DNA of 64,000 nucleotides from Hofstenia miamia (taxonomy: Eukaryota > Xenacoelomorpha > Acoela). Below are positions 59,201 through 64,000 of this stretch, piece after piece. Position numbers and translations under genes: made by a program. Numbering within the stretch: the stretch's first letter is position 1; each line of letters opens with the position of its first letter. Location: NCBI GenBank assembly GCA_004352715.1, contig SCFE01000021.1, positions 1,595,295-1,659,294 on the forward strand, read 5' to 3'. A model generated the notes under the pieces. It saw only the letters and a program-made list of their open reading frames with translations, ran no database searches and was not told the origin of the DNA.

Positions 59201-60930
59201 TCAATAGTTGTTTTAGTTGTACAGCTCACAATACTAATACTTTTACTTTTCAGATAAAGTTTCCTAGAAACAAGTACCCCATTTGGGGCATTTTGGATAT
59301 CGTCATGTCCTGAACACTGCTAACCTTGTGAGAAAGATATCGCCCTTGTTATTGTTTATGTTTCTCCTAAGTGATTCAGTCGTTCAAATAACATTTTGAA
59401 AACCCCTGTTTTTCTTGCTGATTAAATTTTAAGCTCCCCCTTTTTAATGAAATTATATACCAATGGAAAAAGTACTTCTTAAGGCAAATTAAAGCAAGTG
59501 AATTTAACGTCACTTTTTGCAAATTCAATATTGATGCCATTGAAGAGATTAGATAAGTTTGATTTTACAACACATCGGCTTAGTTCGGTTCGAAATTTGC
59601 AGCTTAATTCGGCACTCTTAATTTAATGCTACGCTTTCCAATGCGCATCTTCGATTGGCAAATTCTTTTTCATATTGCCAAAATTTTGTAATTTGATTAG
59701 GATGGTTTTTTGTTGCGAAGGCAATTGTAATTTTTGACATGTTTAACAGTTCTAAAAAATAGTTTGATCTTTTTTGAAAAAAAAACAAGCAAAATTTAAA
59801 TTCAAAGCAAACTTCTAGTTTAGCAAAAATAAATAATACCAGTTAATATATGCATGCACAACAAATAAATTAATGAAAGATGTAAGACATGCCAAACATA
59901 CATACAGATTTGGTAACATTTGATGCGTGTTTTTGACATTTTTCGAAATTTTTTTTAATGTCATACCAAACTTCGACAAAATTTTGTCACTTTTTTATTT
60001 CAATACCATTGCACCAAGCATTGATAAACAATTGCATATCACGATCTATTTTTCTTAGTTCAAGATTGGCCTTCGACTAATGAATGATATGGATGTGGGT
60101 ATTTCATTTAAATCCCATTTAATTGCACTTACCACCCATACAACGCAGGATTCTACGGCTAAAGGAGCTCTTTTATGGCAGATAAAGCCAGAGTTTCACA
60201 CTCACAGAGATTTTCTGAGAAGTATTCTTTGCAATTCTGGCTTTCAATCGCTGGCCATTGATCATTGTCTAGAATATCTCTGCAACAAGCTTCCAAATAA
60301 TTCTGATCCGTACAAGAGGGTATTTTTTTTAATTTATAAAATAAAGTATAATTTATTCATTAACACGTTTCAGAGTGAATCCAAAAATGAAAAGTTTGCA
60401 ATGTTAACTAAACGAGACATGACACAATCGGACCTAAATGGCAAGACTTTTTATTTGGATGGAGTCGTGATTTTAGACAAGTTCTTCTGAAAATATTTTT
60501 GGATATATTTAACTGCTTTGAAATATAACAGGGGTTAATATTTATTTTACTTTAAGAGACGGCATCCATTTGCGAGGAACATTTATGATATACTATGCAA
60601 ATAAGTTATGAGAACATAATTTACTTCAAATTTTAATTAGGTAACGGGATTTTTTTTCAAAATGTTAATGCAGTTTAGTATAAATGTACATGTACATTAT
60701 TTTGCAAACAACTAAATTTTGAATTACTAATTGATATTGCATTCCCTCAGAGTTGCATGATTGATGGGAATGAATTTTTAGGTGGGAAAAATTATCAATT
60801 TAAGTCGATTCTAATAAATCTGGAGACCCGCAAAAATCTTACTTTAAATTTCATACATGCACATTATAATACAAAATCATCCGTCGATCCATGTTGCACA
60901 GAGTCAATCTTGATCGATTTTTTGTGCAAA
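52589..60930 (+). CDS. STAT: STAT-like transcription factor, copy B (gene span, 3' end unresolved)
   Basis: Tandem paralogue of copy A, starting 2.4 kb after its stop. Exons seen: 52589-53230, 58325-58483, 58526-58807, 60059-60319, 60374-about 60490 and 60751-60930. N-domain, coiled coil and DNA-binding domain are well kept and collinear with copy A. The linker exon reaches an in-frame TGA at 60488-60490 with no strong donor before it. The SH2-like exon beyond has lost about 11 residues and the phosphotyrosine-binding Arg. No exon equivalent to the last exon of copy A was found before the repeat-rich end. It could be a truncated STAT lacking working SH2 function, or a gene decaying at its 3' end. 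Confidence 0.82.
54038..54412. mobile_element. hAT-type MITE, 375 bp
   Basis: Ends CAGAGTGGCAAACGGGTC and, inverted, CAGGGTAGCAAACGGGTC. Flanks TTTATGAT and GTTATGAT (8 bp, one mismatch). Internal 'cgacccg' words are arrayed at both ends. No coding capacity. Confidence 0.8.
55165..56600 (-). mobile_element. LINE relic, 5'-truncated, in STAT copy B intron 1
   Basis: Minus strand. 3' tail with repeated TTATC units (about 55165-55190) just after the motif AATAAAGATTC, as in LINEs that end in short tandem repeats. The coding relic lies at 55330-56600. Confidence 0.7.
55330..56516 (-). pseudogene. LINE reverse transcriptase fragments
   Basis: From 5' to 3' on the minus strand: KPWITETCKALIREKNKTYN and FAAYKKARN (pre-RT linker), then a jump past most of the RT to HFSDNSSMQLAAESIELYKY and NEAKTEFCILQPNKSN (block after the YADD site, where the ADD is degraded), then the tail INVAIRNWNSLPKEIKNIEK. 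Frameshifts and a large internal deletion are evident. It differs from the LINE in copy A and is a separate insertion. Confidence 0.7.
58325..58483 (+). CDS. STAT: STAT copy B exon 2
   Basis: 53 codons between TTTTTTAG and CAG|GTTGGT. RKLSYRFDEIPS, then LFRKIIEDSFFVLGQKQ, matches copy A exon 2 (RKLSVRFSKIPS ... FFITDQKQ). The following intron is only 42 bp. Confidence 0.85.
58526..58807 (+). CDS. STAT: STAT copy B exon 3: DNA-binding domain core
   Basis: 94 codons between TTCTAG and AAG|GTAATT. Starts IVQITREKTAKISLHIRHLS; copy A starts IVQIVGGNPAKVTMQVKHL. Ends ATVSEQIFRISCQVTLK, as TTVSEKTFRILCNLELK does in copy A. Basic stretch SSRKRRCQQPN in the same place as RRRSQRN of copy A. Confidence 0.85.
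58808..60058. other. STAT copy B intron 3
   Basis: AT-rich, no element with clear ends recognised. Confidence 0.5.
60059..60319 (+). CDS. STAT: STAT copy B exon 4: DNA-binding/linker junction
   Basis: 87 codons, exactly as in copy A, between TTCTTAG and AGG|GTATTT. HLIALTTHTTQD, AKGALLWQ and ILCNSGFQSLA align residue for residue with copy A. The following 54-bp intron has no in-frame stop, so an unspliced reading into the next exon is also possible. Confidence 0.87.
60374..60490 (+). CDS. STAT: STAT copy B linker exon, reaching an in-frame stop
   Basis: After TTTCAG, the frame reads NEKFAMLTKRDMTQSDLNGK, then TFYLDGVVILDKFF and TGA. It aligns with 'AKFCKENM...GKGFSFWVWLDNIIDL' of vertebrate STATs and RPFSFWTWFFHASKFF of copy A, but the invariant-looking W..W pair is lost. 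A weak internal donor (GTC|GTGATT, phase 0, 60467) could bypass the stop. Confidence 0.6.
   Translation, partial: SESKNEKFAMLTKRDMTQSDLNGKTFYLDGVVILDKFF
60751..60930 (+). CDS. STAT: STAT copy B degenerate SH2 exon
   Basis: 60 codons between CCTCAG and AAA|GTAAAT, phase 0 at both ends. NEFLGGKN aligns with CFLGFAN of copy A and SILINLETRKNLTLNFI with VAIRFMESEFGKLCISV. The SH2 Arg position is Ile (60814-60816). Helix A is about 11 residues shorter than in copy A. No matching downstream exon was found. Confidence 0.55.
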
Positions 60931-61460
60931 GTAAATCTCTTGAAATTTCTCTCGACATGCACAGAGGTAATCCGCTCAAAATTTTAAAACCACCATGTCA
61001 GGCCTGCTCTTTAGGAGGAACATTTTCCTCATTGAAAATCAAAGCAATGTCAAGCAGCAGTTTGTGAACCCCTCGTTTTTGTTCAATTTTTGACGGAATA
61101 AGATTTCTTCTAATTGATTTTGACATCAAAGACTGTTGACAATACACAAACAAGAAACCGTGCATGACGGCAGGTTTGTAAGATGGAATTAATTACAACC
61201 GCGTTTTATCCACAATTACTTTATCCAAAACGTAAAATTGTATTTTACAATGCGTATTTCCTGTCAGCTTTGAATTTAGGTCGATTGCAGAAGAAGCTTT
61301 GTTTTAGGACAGTTAGGTCAAATCAAATCCCTTCCTCAGTGATTTGATTATGTGATAGCAATAATAGCAATAGCTTCATCGACACATTCTTTTATATGGG
61401 TGCGTCGAGTTGGGTTGGCTTTGTAGGAAATTTCCATCAAGTATTATACATTTTCTTCAT

Positions 61461-61462
<2 letters not shown>
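60931..61462. other. 3' flank of the last copy B exon seen
   Basis: No further STAT exon recognised. Sequence becomes repeat-rich from 61463. Confidence 0.5.
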
Positions 61463-61497
<35 letters not shown>

Positions 61498-61532
61498 TTT
61501 ATATGCCCCTTAGAAATGGCGCTCTGTCCAAC
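61463..61532. repeat. (TA)n followed by a repeat unit shared with 63933-64000
   Basis: About 32 bp of TA, then GCATTTATATGCCCCTTAGA and GGCGCTCTGTCCAA. The same run recurs at 63933-64000. It ends in the palindrome GCGCTCTGTCCAACAGAGCG. Confidence 0.9.
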
Positions 61533-62657
61533 AGAGCGCTATTTCGAAGGAGAGCAATTAAACTTCTCGGGAGTTAGGCCATTGAGTGCATTATTTCAAA
61601 TTGAATGAATATATTATATTTAGTTCAAATGATTTATATATATATATACATTTCTAAGGAGACAGAGCGCCAAAATTTGATGTAGTGCAAATGTAATTGA
61701 TTTTTTCATCTTATATGATTAGTGTGGATATTTTATTATAACTATTGTGTTCATTTGGATTATTTTATTTTTTTCATGGAATAGTAATATTTTTTTTAAA
61801 AAATGGCAAAAACTATTTATATCAGGCGCTGTGTCTTATTATCATTTTTTGTGTTTTTAGGTTAAATTTCGACATTTGTTTGAGGATTATTGGTCGTTCT
61901 AGGATATCTCTGATACCAAATTGTAGAAATGAATACTTTTCAGACCCTGGCCTACTATAGGATGGGCAAGAAATTTTAAGTAAAATCTTTAAATGAGAAG
62001 GCCAATGCCAGTATAGGCATTTACTCAACTATAGCAGGAACTGGTTACTATATCGCTTAGCTTTTAGGAGACCTCTTAATCAACCTTTGACGTAGAATCG
62101 AATAAAACAACTCCGGAAAAAATATCTAATGTAGTTCTTGCGCTATGGACCACTATTTGTTCGAAATTTTGCAAAATTTACATTTCAGTCATAGAACCCC
62201 AATTTTTTTTAGAAACTGAAAAAAACACCAATTGATCACATATTTCTATCGATTACGCATCGAATGGTGTAAAAACTGGCCCATTCAAAATTGAAGATAC
62301 GATTACGCGCACTATTTAGAAAAGATGTAGCATAAAAAATGTCTTATAGTAGACATTAATAGGACAAATGTGGCTCGAAAATTCCGATAAAAAATCACAT
62401 TCAGGATATCATGTCAGGCCTATCACAAAAAAATGCGAAAGCACCATCCATTTGATATAAAGTGGTCTATATTTGATAAAATTAGGATGGTTACATTAGA
62501 CTTTTATAAAACAAAACATTTTCCCACATGAAAATTGCAAGAAGACAGAGCGCCCCATATAAATATTTGTATATAGACAGAGCGCACTTTGAAGACAGAG
62601 CGCCACATATAAAGACAGAGCCTCCGATATAAAGTTTAAGTAGTATATATATATATA
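61533..62657. repeat. Dispersed GACAGAGCGC repeat region
   Basis: The word GACAGAGCGC (or close variants) occurs at about 61661, 62544, 62576, 62593 and 62619, and its inverse GCGCTCTGTC near 61519, often next to 'atataaa' or 'tatatata'. No coding sequence. Possibly several copies or fragments of one MITE family. Confidence 0.6.
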
Positions 62658-63931
62658 CAGTGCGTTCCAAAAGTCGCGCAATTTTTAAAAATTTAATAGA
62701 ATACAAAGTGTATAACGAACTGACAGTTATTGAGATTATAACAAACAAACATATAATGGGGTTTATAAAAACTACATTAGGTTGTCCACAGCACAGCCGC
62801 CACTCTCCAAAACAGGCTCAAGTCGGGTAGGCAGATTTTCTACGGAATGTTTCAACTCCTTTTGGTTGATGTTACTGATAACATCCCGAATTCGCTCCTG
62901 CAGTTCATCCAAATTACTAGCATGCCAGTTGTAATAAACACGCGATTTTACTATGGACCATAGGTAATAGTCAAATGGATTTAGGTCCGGTGAATAGGCG
63001 AGCTAGTTTTGAGGATATCCACGTGAAATATTCCTGTCATCAGGGAAAACTGAAGAGATAGCATTTCTTGCAACAATGGAGAAGTGCGGAGGTGCGCCAT
63101 CTTGTTGGAATGTCACTTGTCAAATTATCCGCTTTCTTCGTAGTTGAGGTACAAAATGTTCTGCGAACATGGCAGCATAGTTTTCCCCTGTTACAGTTGA
63201 GGGAAAAAGAAAGGAGTTAATTTGGTTTTTGCAGAATAACCGAACCACACACATAGTTTAGGACTGTGCATATCTATCTCATATGTCTTTTTAGGATTTT
63301 CTGAGGCCCATATAATGCAATTGTGTCGGTATACATAATGAAAAATAAGACTCATCCGACCAGACAATTGACTCAATGTCAATACCACTGTTGAGAATAA
63401 AATTGGCGAATTCTACGCGCTTAATCTTATTGCCCTCTGATAACTTTTGATAAGTTTGCAATCGATATGGATAGAAGTTTATAACATTGCGAAGAGTACG
63501 ATAAGTGCTGGTTTTTTGCTCTCCGGAAATTCTAGCAACATCATGAGAGTATTGAGCCTTCAGATTCTCTAGCGTTTCTTGGACAATTTGTGTCCTCTCC
63601 CCTTGCAAGCTAAGTCGACCTGTTTTGGGAGCATCTTGTACTGAACCAGTTTGCTCAAAGCGATGCACGGGACGAGTAATTGAGGATAATGAAAATTTAT
63701 TGTTGTGTAGACCATGTAACTTGTAGTTGCGTTGAGCTGCTGAGGCACTTTTTATATTTGCATAATATAATTGTATAATTTCGATACGCGTCTGCAAGTC
63801 CATTATCTACAATAACAAAAAGGGAGTCATAAATTTGCAAACCCTATTGATATATACCTCATGTGATATAATGTGACGTGCTGACAAATAACTTTGCGCC
63901 CAATTAGAAATTGCGTGACTTTTGAAACGCA

Positions 63932-63932
<1 letters not shown>
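62658..63932 (-). mobile_element. Tc1/mariner-superfamily element, 1.28 kb
   Basis: Inverted ends CAGTGCGTTCCAAAAGTCGC and, inverted right end, CTGCGTTTCAAAAGTCACGC, both continuing GCAATTT. It is inserted at TA inside TA-rich sequence on both sides. A transposase-like gene fills the minus strand. Confidence 0.85.
62790..63803 (-). pseudogene. Mariner-like transposase, frameshifted
   Basis: ATG at 63803. N-terminal paired helix-turn-helix region (DLQTRIEIIQLYYANIKSAS) with the spacer VHRFEQTGSVQDAPKTGRL. First catalytic Asp in VWSDESYFS. The frame then shifts near 63340, continues KLCVWFGYSAKTKL, shifts again, and gives the second Asp in VTFQQDGAPPHF and the third in AYSPDLNPFDYYLW, after an in-frame stop. 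I count about 37 residues between the second and third Asp, so a DD37D-like (maT-type) spacing is possible, though indels could distort it. Inactive. Confidence 0.8.
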
Positions 63933-63966
<34 letters not shown>

Positions 63967-64000
63967 TTTATATGCCCCTTAGAAATGGCGCTCTGTCCAA
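63933..64000. repeat. (TA)n and shared repeat unit, second copy
   Basis: Same TA tract and GCATTTATATGCCCC... unit as 61463-61532, cut by the window end. Confidence 0.9.

Noticed and set aside
1-64000. CRISPR arrays, rRNA, tRNA, bacterial operons or riboswitches
   Set aside because: No regularly spaced direct repeats, no rRNA or tRNA-like segments recognised by eye, and the window is clearly eukaryotic.

Overview
The window is AT-rich metazoan nuclear DNA from an invertebrate whose phylum I cannot fix from this sequence. The evidence is long multi-exon genes with U-rich splice acceptors, a STAT-family transcription factor locus (a family known mainly from animals, plus amoebozoan relatives), and a dense layer of eukaryotic transposable elements: hAT, piggyBac, Tc1/mariner, pogo/Tigger, PIF/Harbinger-like MITEs and non-LTR retrotransposons. 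I saw no bacterial genes, rRNA, tRNA or CRISPR array.

The main content is a head-to-tail pair of divergent STAT-like genes on the + strand. Copy A runs from about 33147 to 50209 and copy B from about 52589 to at least 60930. They share exon order and nearly the same exon lengths (648/642, 162/159, 300/282 and 261/261 bp), and every recognised intron is phase 0. Copy A can be followed through the N-domain, coiled coil, DNA-binding domain, linker, an SH2 domain that keeps the phosphotyrosine-binding Arg, a candidate tail tyrosine and a stop. Copy B matches it through the DNA-binding domain. Its linker and SH2 are eroded: an in-frame stop lies at the end of the linker exon, the SH2 is shortened and the Arg is replaced by Ile. 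It may encode a modified or dominant-interfering STAT, or be decaying. Both ATGs lie 17-22 nt after a splice-acceptor-like AG.

Layout: 1-1466 hAT transposase relic. 4347-7490 element with perfect inverted ends and TTA target duplication, holding two assembly gaps and a Tigger insertion. 7491-16081 no gene. 16086-17768 internally deleted piggyBac. 17113-23102 one locus written twice, apparently both haplotypes. 23247-25176 TTAA element. 27156-27504 hAT MITE. 27762-30122 piggyBac relic with a hAT MITE inside. 31249-31482 an unrecognised open exon-like block. 33147-50209 STAT copy A, whose 7.3 kb intron holds a Tc1 element with a LINE inside it. 47985-48645 and 50636-51102 MITEs. 52589-60930 STAT copy B, with a hAT MITE and a LINE relic in its first intron. 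61463-64000 a family of short repeats around the motif GACAGAGCGC, with a mariner-like element inserted.

Assembly cautions: single N bases at 14937, 19920, 40183 and 44934 each join two near-identical copies of the same sequence. These are very probably scaffold joins between overlapping or allelic contigs, not biological tandem duplications. There are also N gaps at 4413-5412 and 6370-6795.
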